Numbered from the stretch's first letter, positions 54,344 to 63,595 are shown. The stretch: 64,000 bases of DNA from Cytophagales bacterium UBA2561 (GCA_002340355.1 DDLX01000028.1:248001-312000); one strand, 5' to 3'. Numbers and translations are program-made. Notes: generated by a model not told the origin, from the sequence alone.

Positions 54344-55502
54344 GACCTCCCATGTGAACAGCCCAAATGCCTTTTTACAGAAAGGATATTACAAAAGTAC
54401 GGATTTTATCCCTCAAAAACAAGCGTATAAGTCTCCAAAAGACGACTCTATGCTTGAGAATTTAGACCTTGCTCATTTACAGCAAAATCTAAAAATACTG
54501 AGTGAAAACAAACACGCTTTTCGTCCTTCCTTATTTGCCATTAAGTCAGCAAATACATGGATAAATGAGGCGAAAACTCGTCCCATTCCCAAAAAACTTT
54601 TTGATGTCTTTTGGTATGAAGGAGAAGTATGTTTTTTGTTTGCGGATACCAATGTAGGGAAATCCATTTTAGCCGTACAAATTGCTGAAATTCTGGCAAA
54701 TGGGTTAATTTTCGAGGACTTTCGGAGTGAAACTGCTCCACAAAAAGTATTGTATTTTGATTTTGAATTATCTGATAAACAGTTTGAGGTCAGGTACTCC
54801 GAAAATGGCAAGAATCACTATCGTTTTTCAGAGTATTTTTTGCGTTGTGAGATTGATTCAGATGCCGAAATTCCTGAAAAAATGGATTTTGAAACCTACC
54901 TCAAGGAATCTATCGAAATCGCTGTTCTTCAACATGATGTGAAGGTTTTAATTATTGATAACATTACTTTTTTAGGAACAGATAATGAAAAGTCAAAGAA
55001 TGCACTAGCATTGATGAAACACCTCAAGGCACTAAAAAAGAAGCATCAATTGTCGATTTTGTGCTTGGGACATACGCCTAAACGAGATGGTTATAAACCG
55101 ATTTCGAGAAACGATTTACAAGGCTCAAAAATGCTCATCAATTTTGTAGATTCTTGTTTTGCGATTGGGGAATCCCAACAGGATAAATCCTTGCGCTATC
55201 TCAAACAAATCAAGGCTCGGAATACCGAAATGAGGTACGATTCGGAAAATGTCATTTTGTGTGAAATTGACAAGCAGACGAATTTTTTAGGCTTTTACTT
55301 TCGGGGATATGCCTCTGAATTAGAACATCTGAAACAGGTTTCTTTGGAAGATAAAGCAAGTCGAAATCAGGAGATTTTAGAGCTAAAGGCACAAGGACAA
55401 AGTTTACAGCAAATTGCTGATGTATTGCACTTATCCAAGACACAAGTTCACCGCATCTTAAAAAGAGAGCGTTCCGTTAATTCCGCTAAGGGAACACCTT
55501 AA
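54333..55502 (+). CDS. RepA-like AAA_25 ATPase
   Basis: A 389-residue RecA-like ATPase: Walker A FADTNVGKSILAVQIA, Walker B VLIIDNITFL, sensor-like LCLGHTPKRDG, and a C-terminal HTH segment AQGQSLQQIADVLHLSK. This family is the replication/partition helicase of many small plasmids and mobile elements. The end of the gene and the next 390 bases carry clustered GTTCC half-sites, which supports a role at an element origin. It is translated from the overlap with the HTH gene. Confidence 0.82.
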   Translation: MDFETSHVNSPNAFLQKGYYKSTDFIPQKQAYKSPKDDSMLENLDLAHLQQNLKILSENKHAFRPSLFAIKSANTWINEAKTRPIPKKLFDVFWYEGEVCFLFADTNVGKSILAVQIAEILANGLIFEDFRSETAPQKVLYFDFELSDKQFEVRYSENGKNHYRFSEYFLRCEIDSDAEIPEKMDFETYLKESIEIAVLQHDVKVLIIDNITFLGTDNEKSKNALALMKHLKALKKKHQLSILCLGHTPKRDGYKPISRNDLQGSKMLINFVDSCFAIGESQQDKSLRYLKQIKARNTEMRYDSENVILCEIDKQTNFLGFYFRGYASELEHLKQVSLEDKASRNQEILELKAQGQSLQQIADVLHLSKTQVHRILKRERSVNSAKGTP

Positions 55503-55891
55503 AAAAGGAGTTCAAACAGTAAAAAGTGGCTTTAAAGTGATAAAAACAGCCTTTTTGAATAGTTTTTATGATGTAGTGTTCCCTAGGGAACGAAGGGAAC
55601 GGTGTTTCAGAAATCGGAACAATACATTTATGACCCACACTTTTTTAGATGATTTAGCTAAAACGAGACTTTTTATTAAAATCTTGATTATCAATAAAAA
55701 GGTAAAAGCGTGTTTCCTAGCGTTCCCCTTTGTTCCCTTGGGTTACACCCCGTTCCCTAGGGAACGATTGAGGGAGATAATGATTGAAAAAATGGGTTTA
55801 AAGGGCTTTAAAGGTGCTTTTTAGCTCAAAATAAGTCAAATAAAGATGTTCCTTAACGGAACGAAGTGTTCCCTATCGTTCCCTAGGGAAC
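55474..55891. repeat. Palindrome cluster GTTCCCTAGGGAAC, origin-like
   Basis: Three identical 14-base palindromes GTTCCCTAGGGAAC at 55578-55591, 55752-55765 and 55878-55891, with further GTTCC/GGAAC half-sites at about 55474, 55492, 55595, 55722, 55732, 55848-55862 and 55868. They lie between the RepA-like ATPase and the VirE_N gene, in 409 bases with no credible gene. The cluster looks like iterons or an operator array. Confidence 0.65.
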
Positions 55892-55911
55892 ACTAAAAGA
55901 CTTTAACTTTA

Positions 55912-57117
55912 ATGATTGAAAATAAGATGAAAACGAGAAATATATTAAATCAGTCTGTTTCCTTTTTTAGAAATGCCTTTGCTACAAAACATCCGCAACA
56001 AGTTGATTTGTGGACTTATTTGCAAGGGAGTCAGGACAATCGACCATTTCAAGTACCTGACTGGTGTTTTGGACAAAATCGAATTCCAGCTAAATATTAC
56101 GGTGATTTTCAGAAGGCAAGGGGCAGACCTTTGAAGCAACTGGTGAAGGGTTTTCAACAACGTACATCCCAAAAAGGCAAAACGGATAAGTTACAGGAAT
56201 TCAAGAAGTTATTTCCTGCCATAGCGGTCTCAGGGCAATTTATCAGACGTGCCAATGATGCCTTGATTCAGCATTCGGGATTGATTGCTTTGGATTTTGA
56301 TAATGTGGACGATATGAAAACGATTCGTTCAGAAATTGAGGCATTAGATTTTGTTGCCTATGTGGGTTTATCTATCTCTGGAACAGGATTTTATGTTATT
56401 ATTCCGATTCCTAAGCATGAGGATAATCAAGGACACCATCAAAGTTATTTTGCGTTGGAAAAATACTTTTGGGACAATTTTCAATTGAAAACAGATAAGT
56501 CCTGTAAGGATGTGGCTCGACTTCGTTTTTATTCGGTGGATAAAAAACCTTTTTTTAATCCAGAAGCATTGATTTTTAATGAGTTGTTGGAAAGAAGTAT
56601 CTTTGAAGATACTTCTAAACCACATCCCAATTCATCCGAAATTTCATACAAAATTTTGTCTAAAATTCCACATGAGATAGAGGATAATTTGGTGGCAAAA
56701 AGGTTGAAAAGGGTTCTGGAATCAGTTCAATATAAAATTTCCAATGCTGTAGATGGTGAAAAAAATGGCATTTTATTGACTCAAAGCAAGTTATTAGGAG
56801 GCTATGTTTCAGGTGGTTATATGGATTATCAGAGTGCATTCGATTTCTTGGAACATGAAATTTCCAAACGAAATATCAAAAGTATCGGAAAAGCTCGACA
56901 GACCATTGAAAACGGATTAAAATACGGACAAAATCAGCCGATTAGTATCCAAAAATCCATACAAAATGAATATTTACCCCAAAAAATTGAGGGAAAAGTT
57001 ACAGCAAAAACGGTCTTCCTGACGGGAATTCGAGCTTTATTTGAACATCGTAAACAATTGGAAGTGTGTATTTTATATGTCGAATACTTACAATTCTTGA
57101 AAAAATCTGAAATGTAA
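55912..57117 (+). CDS. VirE_N / BT4734-type primase-like protein
   Basis: The 401-residue protein resembles the BT4734-like (VirE N-terminal) family of mobile elements. The conserved part is PAIAVSGQFIRRANDALIQH, SGLIALDFDNVDD and FVAYVGLSISGTGFYVIIPI, followed by DVARLRFYSVDKKPFF (metal-/nucleotide-site-like), then a helical tail with GILLTQSKLLGGYVSGGY. A Primase-like role in element replication is inferred from relatives. ATG 55912 is used; ATG 55927 is equally possible. An in-frame TAA at 57115 ends the protein, and the frame reopens afterwards (57142-57435), so the C-terminus may be truncated. Confidence 0.72.
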   Translation: MIENKMKTRNILNQSVSFFRNAFATKHPQQVDLWTYLQGSQDNRPFQVPDWCFGQNRIPAKYYGDFQKARGRPLKQLVKGFQQRTSQKGKTDKLQEFKKLFPAIAVSGQFIRRANDALIQHSGLIALDFDNVDDMKTIRSEIEALDFVAYVGLSISGTGFYVIIPIPKHEDNQGHHQSYFALEKYFWDNFQLKTDKSCKDVARLRFYSVDKKPFFNPEALIFNELLERSIFEDTSKPHPNSSEISYKILSKIPHEIEDNLVAKRLKRVLESVQYKISNAVDGEKNGILLTQSKLLGGYVSGGYMDYQSAFDFLEHEISKRNIKSIGKARQTIENGLKYGQNQPISIQKSIQNEYLPQKIEGKVTAKTVFLTGIRALFEHRKQLEVCILYVEYLQFLKKSEM

Positions 57118-57141
57118 AAACTCAAGGGATTAAACCTTTTT

Positions 57142-57435
57142 TTGATTCCTCCGCCAATTCAAAAATCAGAATACTATCAAAAATTGCCACAAATTCAGAA
57201 GTATGCAAAACAAGCTATTATCCAAGATTTTGGACAGATGACGGAAAGGATTTTTTCACCGACTCAACCTCAAAAAGCACCGAATATTTTAGATAATTTT
57301 TCTGAAAAATACAGAGATAAAGCTCTAAAAATCATGGATATATTAGATTTGGAAATGGATGGTATCTTATTTCCCTGTCAAAAAATAGATGAAATAGATT
57401 GGGAAACACCTGCTTCAGAAGAATGTCCATTCTAA
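57142..57435 (+). CDS. Possible cut-off C-terminus of the VirE_N protein
   Basis: A 97-codon frame begins at a TTG (57142) in the same frame as the VirE_N gene, 24 bases after its TAA. No codon between the TAA and the TTG is a stop, so the open frame is continuous. It is acidic and helical (QKYAKQAIIQDFGQMTERIF), without a known domain. Either it is a separate small protein or the VirE_N gene suffered a nonsense mutation. Confidence 0.4.
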   Translation: MIPPPIQKSEYYQKLPQIQKYAKQAIIQDFGQMTERIFSPTQPQKAPNILDNFSEKYRDKALKIMDILDLEMDGILFPCQKIDEIDWETPASEECPF

Positions 57436-57511
57436 GAAAGTCGAATTGAATGGGATTTGACACACTTTCTAATTTTTTTAAACTTTTAAAACCTGTGAAT
57501 TTATTTCAGTT

Positions 57512-58240
57512 ATGAAATCAATGAATGTAAATGTAGGCGAAAATCTGTACAACTATCTACTTGAAATACAGAAAGAAAGACGGGAAGTCGAAGGTCGAAA
57601 AACGGCTTTATCAGAAATTTTGTTGGAGTTGGCAGAGCAAGGTCAAATCAATGCTACTCAAAATTTAGTTCAAGGTTCAGCCCAGAATTTTACTCAGAAT
57701 TCTATCCTAAATGGGGTTCAAAATAGTGTACAAAATTCAAACGTTGTATCGAACTTGGATGTCCACTATTTGGAAATACGAGAGCAAAATCTACTCAAAC
57801 GGATGTCAGATTTGCAAAAATGGGAAGAGGAGTTGCGTCAAAAAGACCATGAACTGCTTGATTTAGAGCGTCAAAACCTCAAACAAGACCTGACCAACGA
57901 ATTCAATGGGTTTGATTTTGAATGACTGGATAGGGAAAATGCTGAGTTGAAGCATGAAATTCAAAAATTACGAGTGCAACAGCACTCCTATCTAATTGAA
58001 AAGCAACAACAAGGAGACTTAAAAACTCAATAAGCCCTTGATAGACAAGACGAGAAATTGGACAAAATTCTGTATGAAATGCAAGAACTCAAGGGGGTTT
58101 TACCGAAGGATTTCTTGACGATGCTTGTTCCCTTGCTTCCAACAATTGCGGAGGAAATAGGAGAGTTATCGAAAACCCTAACGACCAAAAAGCCAACGGC
58201 TATCCGTAAAGTTTTGCCAAATCTGGCTAGAAAGATTTGA
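57512..58240 (+). pseudogene. Coiled-coil mobilization-type protein broken by two in-frame stops
   Basis: From ATG 57512 the frame runs to 58240 with only TGA 57923-57925 and TAA 58031-58033 in the way. The first part (137 codons, MKSMNVNVGENLYNYLLEIQ) may be a ribbon-helix-helix/BtgA-like head; the middle is a Gln/Glu-rich coiled coil; the end has LLPTIAEEIGELSKTL. Both stops are one C-to-T change from CGA and CAA. The reading is a decayed mobilization accessory gene; the family is a guess. Confidence 0.6.
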
Positions 58241-58410
58241 TACAACTAAAACCACAGGCTGAATAGTAACATCTAACTCTATTGAGCCTGTTTTTTCAAA
58301 AATGGACATAAAGTTACGATAAAAAAATATACTAACCAAGGGGTATTCCGCACGGTACTCCCCTTTATATCTCCACCAAAATCTTCCTTCTTTGCAACGA
58401 ACATCAAACC

Positions 58411-58611
58411 AAAAAATACATAAATTTAAAGTCAGAAGAAAAACAGATTATCCAAATGGTATGTGATGGAAAAACAAACCATGAAATCGCTGAAAATCTT
58501 AAATGTTCTTCTCGTACCGTGGAGACAAAACTCAAAATTATTTACCGCCTTTTTGATGTAAAGAACCGTACAGGTCTGATTATCAAAGCTATCAGAAACA
58601 ACATCGTTTAA
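58411..58611 (+). pseudogene. Fragment of a LuxR/GerE-type response regulator
   Basis: The reading frame gives LKSEEKQIIQMVCDGKTNHE, IAENLKCSSRTVETKLKII and a final IRNNIV, the complete GerE helix-turn-helix that ends many response regulators. No ATG/GTG/TTG opens it in frame (the frame is open only from 58336), and the receiver part is missing. It is a relic joined to the element's right side. Confidence 0.65.
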
Positions 58612-58632
58612 ACTATTATAAACCTAGTTATC

Positions 58633-58749
58633 ATGAAAAAGAATATTCTCATACTGTCTGCTTGCTTATTTGGAGTGAGCTTGTTTGCCCAAAATAAAAA
58701 TTTTAGAAGTTTTAGCTTCAAAGCAGATTATGCACAAGTCAATTTTTAG
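58633..58749 (+). CDS. 38-residue signal-peptide-only protein (truncated)
   Basis: ATG 58633 opens a typical signal peptide (MKKNILILSACLFGVSLFAQ) with 18 residues after the predicted cut. It probably marks the 5' end of an exported protein whose body was lost, or a very small secreted peptide. It ends 20 bases before the next lipoprotein start. Confidence 0.4.
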   Translation: MKKNILILSACLFGVSLFAQNKNFRSFSFKADYAQVNF

Positions 58750-58768
58750 AATCAAAATTAATTCTCCT

Positions 58769-59302
58769 ATGAAATATTTACAAATTTTATTAATTATTAC
58801 TACACCCCTTTTCTGGAGTTGCTCAATACAACAATCAAATACAATAAACCATATTTCTAGTCAATTACTCAAACCAGACAGTGCAGTAATCGCACTTATG
58901 GGAAATGATTTAGTGAGTATGTTATATGAGCCAGATAGTATAAAATGTTATACACTGAACCCATTAGTCCGTCCTGATAGCATGACGAAAACAATCGCAG
59001 GGTTTGCAGTCAATGAATACGAGGGCAATGTGGCTGATAATTACATTTCGATTCTCCAATTTCTGATGCAGACTGAGCATAATTATCGACTTGACAGCTT
59101 AGAGAAGGAGTGTAAGTTTACGCCTGAAACTGCCTTTTCCTTTTTCAAAGGGAAGGAAAAAGCTGATGTACTGATTGCGATGAATTGCGAAATGTGGGGC
59201 TTTTACCACAATCAGAAGTTGAAAACGGAGAGCTTTAAGTGTAAACAAAGCCTAATTGAATTTTTACGCCCTATAGTTACTAAAAATACTGATAGTCAGT
59301 AA
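58769..59302 (+). CDS. Small lipoprotein at the head of the secreted-caspase operon
   Basis: The 177-residue protein begins MKYLQILLIITTPLFWSC with a clear lipobox (Cys18). The remainder is not recognised; it has ADVLIAMNCEMWGFYHNQKL near the end, a pattern I have seen in small lipoproteins but cannot name. The frame is open upstream to 58685; ATG 58769 is chosen for the lipobox. It is 27 bases upstream of the caspase gene, so probably transcribed with it. Confidence 0.6.
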   Translation: MKYLQILLIITTPLFWSCSIQQSNTINHISSQLLKPDSAVIALMGNDLVSMLYEPDSIKCYTLNPLVRPDSMTKTIAGFAVNEYEGNVADNYISILQFLMQTEHNYRLDSLEKECKFTPETAFSFFKGKEKADVLIAMNCEMWGFYHNQKLKTESFKCKQSLIEFLRPIVTKNTDSQ

Positions 59303-59329
59303 TTTAATAATAAAAATAATTTTATAAAT

Positions 59330-60442
59330 ATGAAAAGAATAAGGTTCATTCTATTGTTTTGGAGTGTGAGTTTTATGACCAAGGCCCAAACATTTCACGG
59401 AATCATTTTCGCCAATACTTTTGATGCAAAGATTGGGCATAGTGTGAATATCAATTACAACAAAATGCTCACCGAATTTGCAGCGATTGCATCAGCAAAT
59501 AATATGAAAATTGAACAGCATTACTTCCGTGATTTTGATTACAACAAGGATAAATTAATGGAAACGCTGAACAATATTCAGTTTTCCAGTCAGGACATTG
59601 CATTCTTCTACCATACAGGACATGGCGGACGGGCTACCAATGATAAAACGAAGTGGCCTCAACTGGCATTAGGAGACTACGATAGTGATTTTGTATCCCT
59701 AAATCGGGTACTCGAAATCTTAAAGCAAAAGTCTACTCGTCCACAACTTATTATTGTCATGTCTCAGAGTTGTAATTCGGAATCTTCTAGCTTGACGGCG
59801 AAAGAAAGTATCAGTGGTGGAAATACAGTTCTCGAAAATTCGACAAGCGACAATTACCAAAAGTTATTTAAGAACCTCAAAGGAACAATCATTGTCTCAA
59901 GTTCAAGCCCTGGACAATATAGTTACTCTTCAGGGGTAGGAAGTACATTTACCAATGCATGGCTGAAAGAATTACAACATATCGTATCTGGAAATGGCGA
60001 AGTAAATTGGAATACACTTTTTGAGCGTACCAAGCAACGGAATGCCGAAATTTTGAAGCACACCGACCCGAACTCATATCCTCAATGGGAAGTCAATGTA
60101 ACCTCGACATCAGGCGGAGATGACGATGATGATATTACCATCAAAACCAACTCAGAAGTATTTGTCAATGACCTTTTAGGACTGGCAAATACTCGAAATA
60201 CCGAAATCGAACGCATTCGACTGGTACGTCCATTATTACAAAAGCATTTTGACAATGAGTTTGTGAAGGTGCAAATTTTGGGTAAAAACGGTAAAACGAT
60301 TGTAGAACGCCAATCTTCTGAGCGATTTCTAAAACGCCTCAGTACTACTCGGCGACTGGTGGGGCTTGCCGTCTTAGAAAAGAAGACAAATTCCAATGGG
60401 AAAATCACATTTTTAAAAATTCACGAAATTTATAAACGTTAA
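59330..60442 (+). CDS. Secreted C14-type caspase-like peptidase
   Basis: A signal peptide ends TKAQ (residue 20), so this clan CD caspase homologue is exported, unusual for the family. Catalytic His98 is in FYHTGHGGR and Cys148 in MSQSCNSES, in the caspase/metacaspase order. A conserved acidic strand LALGDYDSDFVSL lies between. Residues to about 270 complete the fold, followed by GGDDDDDI and a C-terminal 110-residue module of unknown type. No transmembrane or T9SS tail was seen, so it is periplasmic or released. It is 5 bases before the next gene, so it sits in a tight operon. Confidence 0.75.
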   Translation: MKRIRFILLFWSVSFMTKAQTFHGIIFANTFDAKIGHSVNINYNKMLTEFAAIASANNMKIEQHYFRDFDYNKDKLMETLNNIQFSSQDIAFFYHTGHGGRATNDKTKWPQLALGDYDSDFVSLNRVLEILKQKSTRPQLIIVMSQSCNSESSSLTAKESISGGNTVLENSTSDNYQKLFKNLKGTIIVSSSSPGQYSYSSGVGSTFTNAWLKELQHIVSGNGEVNWNTLFERTKQRNAEILKHTDPNSYPQWEVNVTSTSGGDDDDDITIKTNSEVFVNDLLGLANTRNTEIERIRLVRPLLQKHFDNEFVKVQILGKNGKTIVERQSSERFLKRLSTTRRLVGLAVLEKKTNSNGKITFLKIHEIYKR

Positions 60443-60447
60443 TTCCA

Positions 60448-61056
60448 ATGAATACAAAATTAATTTTTTCATTACTCATCATCGTACTACTATCTGCTCA
60501 TGGGAGAGTTATTGCTCAACCAGATGAAGAAGTGCCATTAACGGATGACGATATTAAACAATTTAAAGAGCGGGCGGGTGTAATGATTGATAGTTTCCAA
60601 GATTATTTATCAATCATTGGAAGTAAAGAACGTCCTAAAGAAGTCAAAGTATACTATGCTGACGAGACTCTAGAATTGTTTATTCGTAAAGGAGAACGTG
60701 TTACTATGGAAGTTTCTTCCACTCGGAGAACTTACCCTACACGTTATCCTCTCAAAACCTATTTACAACGTTTAGCCAATCTCCGTTATGCAAAAGTTGA
60801 AATCAAACAGGCAGGTATTTATCATATTAGCAATTTCTATAAAGTGGGGGAGAATAAATACCGTGCGGTAGCATCAATTTTTCAGCAATTTTGTGGGTAT
60901 AGTCGCTATGGAGACCGTTACGTAAAACGCTACTGTGATGTAACAAAAAAGACGATTGAAATCTACATATATCTTATGGAAACATGGAATGGAGAAAAAT
61001 ACTGGATTGTGAAACTGGGGGATATTAGTGTTGCTGATACCACTCCTGCTTATTAA
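60448..61056 (+). CDS. Exported protein of unknown function (operon gene 3)
   Basis: A 202-residue protein with a signal peptide ending RVIAQ. The rest has a weak NTF2-like layout: DDDIKQFKERAGVMIDSFQDYL (helix), a beta-rich middle, and ETWNGEKYWIVKLGDISVAD at the end (last strand). Only 5 bases separate it from the caspase gene and 16 from the next. I know no specific family. Two Cys near residue 148-162 could form a disulfide. Confidence 0.6.
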   Translation: MNTKLIFSLLIIVLLSAHGRVIAQPDEEVPLTDDDIKQFKERAGVMIDSFQDYLSIIGSKERPKEVKVYYADETLELFIRKGERVTMEVSSTRRTYPTRYPLKTYLQRLANLRYAKVEIKQAGIYHISNFYKVGENKYRAVASIFQQFCGYSRYGDRYVKRYCDVTKKTIEIYIYLMETWNGEKYWIVKLGDISVADTTPAY

Positions 61057-61072
61057 TATCTAACGCTAAGTC

Positions 61073-61903
61073 ATGATGTATAAATTCTATATTTTATTAG
61101 CAATTTGGGTGTTTTCTAATTCCATATTTGCCCAAACCCTCAAAGATGGTTTCAATGAGGAATTTTTGAAAATGCGAGTGAAACAATTGGATGAATTCGT
61201 GAAGCGGTTCAATTATGAAACCGATATCGAAGGCAACCCAATCGCTGACCGTAACAACGTGCAGAAGCGTAAAGGTTATATTATAAGCCTTTTTGATTAC
61301 GAATTATTAATCAATAAGAGTAATGATTCTTTGCAAAAATACAATCAATTTCTGGATGCGGTTGCTAATCCAAATGCACCTGTATTTTTGAATTATCACG
61401 ATAGTAACTGGTATGCCGTAGCGGATTGTAAAGTAAAGTTAAATGGCAAACTCACTAAACTTCGCTTAGTCTTACAAACCGAAAAGGATAAAAAACAGAA
61501 CAAACATTGGGTCATTCGGAGTGTACGGGCTGATTTTTTATCGCTTCAGCCCAAAAAAGTTGATGATTCTAAGTTCATTTCTCCAGTTAGTCATGAGCTG
61601 AACTTCATGGACTTACACAAAATTACTACCGAAGAGCGAGCAAATATTGTTCATTATGCGCCCGAAGATTTTCAAGTAGATGAACGTAATGTCTTTTTTT
61701 ATCTCATCAAAACGGGACAGTTGCAAATAGAACATGTAGAACGCATTGTTTATCACTTTTTACAGGTGCCAGGATTTATTTTTACGGTTCAACACATTGA
61801 ACGAGACAGTAATAATGTGGGGTGGCTTACCTCTAATTTAATGCCCCAAACGCTGACACAAAAAAAGACGTATAAGTCAAGTGTATTATCTCTAAATCAG
61901 TAA
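61073..61903 (+). CDS. Exported protein of unknown function (operon gene 4)
   Basis: A 276-residue protein with a signal peptide ending SIFAQ (residue 21; a second ATG is one codon later). It starts with a helix LKMRVKQLDEFVKRFNYETD and has two beta-rich parts (about 90-155 and 170-265) with HYDSNWYAVADCKVKLNGK. The first part is shaped like operon gene 3, the second is unrelated to any family I recognise. It is 3 bases from the next gene, so co-translation is likely. Confidence 0.6.
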   Translation: MMYKFYILLAIWVFSNSIFAQTLKDGFNEEFLKMRVKQLDEFVKRFNYETDIEGNPIADRNNVQKRKGYIISLFDYELLINKSNDSLQKYNQFLDAVANPNAPVFLNYHDSNWYAVADCKVKLNGKLTKLRLVLQTEKDKKQNKHWVIRSVRADFLSLQPKKVDDSKFISPVSHELNFMDLHKITTEERANIVHYAPEDFQVDERNVFFYLIKTGQLQIEHVERIVYHFLQVPGFIFTVQHIERDSNNVGWLTSNLMPQTLTQKKTYKSSVLSLNQ

Positions 61904-61906
61904 ATT

Positions 61907-62686
61907 ATGAAAAATAATAAATGGTTTATTTTAGTGATAGGAGTACTGTCTTTGGCATTAACTTCGGATGAGTTTACACCTTATCAACAACAGCAAATCC
62001 GAAAAACAGTGCAACAATATTGTGATGCTATATATAATCATACACATCGTTCATCTGTCAATAAAGACCAATTCTTTTCAAGCATGAAACTGCTTGACCA
62101 ATACGATAATGATAATCTGATGGTATATGATGATATTGGAATTGCTAATGATAATACGAGTAATGATGCTTCATTTAAAACGTATCAATCTGCTTTAAGA
62201 AATAGAAAGTATGCAGTAAAATATGTATCATCTATTGATAAAGCACCTATTGACGGCATTAGTAATCCAAAAATACAAAATTCTGGTAGTCAAGATTATG
62301 CACAGATTCTGGTAAAGAAGTCAGTAACCAAGGATGGGGTAACTAAATACTTCCAAGATATTTTTATGGTAGACCCTAAGTCTTTTAAAATTAAATTTAT
62401 TACCAAACCTGTTTCTAAGCAATATAGTCCACGTAATAGTGCCATTCAGATGTGGCAAAAAGGACTTGCCTACTACAAAACCAAGGACTATAAAAATGCC
62501 TATAAATGGTTCGAAAAAAGTGCAAAATTTAATTTTGCCCCCTCACAGTCAGCAGTAGGTGTATTGCATATTCGAGGTAGAGGATGTAAACGTAGCTTCA
62601 AAACAGGAATTAGTTGGTTTCGTAAGTCCGCCAGACAAGGCGATGAGTACGCTCAAGATTTATTACTTCATTTTGATGATTATTAA
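61907..62686 (+). CDS. Exported Sel1/TPR-like repeat protein
   Basis: The 259-residue protein has an N-terminal signal (WFILVIGVLSLALTSDE) and, at residues 184-255, two Sel1/TPR-like units: GLAYYKTKDYKNAYKWFEKS and RGCKRSFKTGISWFRKSARQ. The first 180 residues are of unknown type with a helix and beta strand mix. Sel1 repeats bind partner proteins, so it may be an adaptor for the caspase. Gap to the preceding gene is 3 bases. Confidence 0.65.
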   Translation: MKNNKWFILVIGVLSLALTSDEFTPYQQQQIRKTVQQYCDAIYNHTHRSSVNKDQFFSSMKLLDQYDNDNLMVYDDIGIANDNTSNDASFKTYQSALRNRKYAVKYVSSIDKAPIDGISNPKIQNSGSQDYAQILVKKSVTKDGVTKYFQDIFMVDPKSFKIKFITKPVSKQYSPRNSAIQMWQKGLAYYKTKDYKNAYKWFEKSAKFNFAPSQSAVGVLHIRGRGCKRSFKTGISWFRKSARQGDEYAQDLLLHFDDY

Positions 62687-62736
62687 TAAATATTTAAATC
62701 TATTTAGTTTTTTAATATCTAAACTTATTTAACAAT

Positions 62737-63567
62737 ATGAAAAGTTTATTCATTGCATTATCGCTATGTTTCATAGCGACCCTGAATCTTTATGCCCAAA
62801 AGCGGAGAAATATTACGTTCAGTCCAATTATTCAAAAATTTGAAAGTGGTGGGTCACTTATCAATAATAGAGAACATATGGTGGATTTACGAGTCCCTAT
62901 CATTTGGATACCATGGGTGACTCACCGTCCTGAATTAAATAATTATAGAATAGGAGGTAACATGACAGTTTTTAATAAGAATTTACCTCTTGATATTAAT
63001 TTTGCTTTGACTTGGACAAATCGAGCATATGAAATAAGAACCCGCCGAGAAAAAAATTGGTTAGGTATTTTTCCTGCTATTGAAGACAAAGTAAATGCTA
63101 CTAAGCATAGTATATTCTCTGTCACTCCTAGTATAGAATTAAGATACAAATTAGGGGACTATGTGGCGGATAAGTATTTTAAGTACTTAGTGTTGGGAAT
63201 GTCATATGATTATAATTATGCGTACAAACAAAAACAAGGTATCTATAAACCTTTTAGAGCATTATTTAAATATCCCGAAGTAGTCAGTTATAGCAGAAAT
63301 AATATTGTTGAAGGGGGTTACAGTATCCAACTTGGATATGGAATCAATGGAAGAGGCTCTCAAGAAAATGATACACAAGGTTTTATAGTCACTCGCACCT
63401 TTTTTTATCAACTACAGTTGTACAACGTTTTTAATCGCAATTACGAAATTAATGGCATGAAACCATACAAAAACTGGCGTACTTACATCGGATTCATAGG
63501 AGCAAAATGGACTTTTGAAATTCCCCAATGGGCAAAAGATGAAATAAAGGATGCCATCCGAGGATAA
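62737..63567 (+). CDS. Exported protein, possible outer-membrane beta-barrel
   Basis: A 276-residue protein with a signal peptide ending NLYAQ. The mature part alternates polar and aromatic residues in stretches such as FALTWTNRAYEIRTR, FSVTPSIELRYKLGD and GGYSIQLGYGINGRG, as in outer-membrane barrels of 8 to 12 strands. It does not end in a typical last Phe (ends AIRG), so the call is cautious. It is 50 bases from the Sel1-like gene and may take part in export or surface anchoring of the operon products. Confidence 0.5.
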   Translation: MKSLFIALSLCFIATLNLYAQKRRNITFSPIIQKFESGGSLINNREHMVDLRVPIIWIPWVTHRPELNNYRIGGNMTVFNKNLPLDINFALTWTNRAYEIRTRREKNWLGIFPAIEDKVNATKHSIFSVTPSIELRYKLGDYVADKYFKYLVLGMSYDYNYAYKQKQGIYKPFRALFKYPEVVSYSRNNIVEGGYSIQLGYGINGRGSQENDTQGFIVTRTFFYQLQLYNVFNRNYEINGMKPYKNWRTYIGFIGAKWTFEIPQWAKDEIKDAIRG

Positions 63568-63595
63568 TTAATATTTAACTACAAATCTAATTATC

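Noticed and set aside
55537..55824. 95-codon frame across the palindrome cluster
   Set aside because: It includes two palindromes and half-sites, so the residues FPRER repeat at both, as expected from repeated DNA and not from a protein domain.
57115..58033. Recoding of TAA/TGA as sense codons in this organism
   Set aside because: Core genes such as aroA (TGA) and folD, mnmE (TAA) end properly at these codons and no long readthrough follows.
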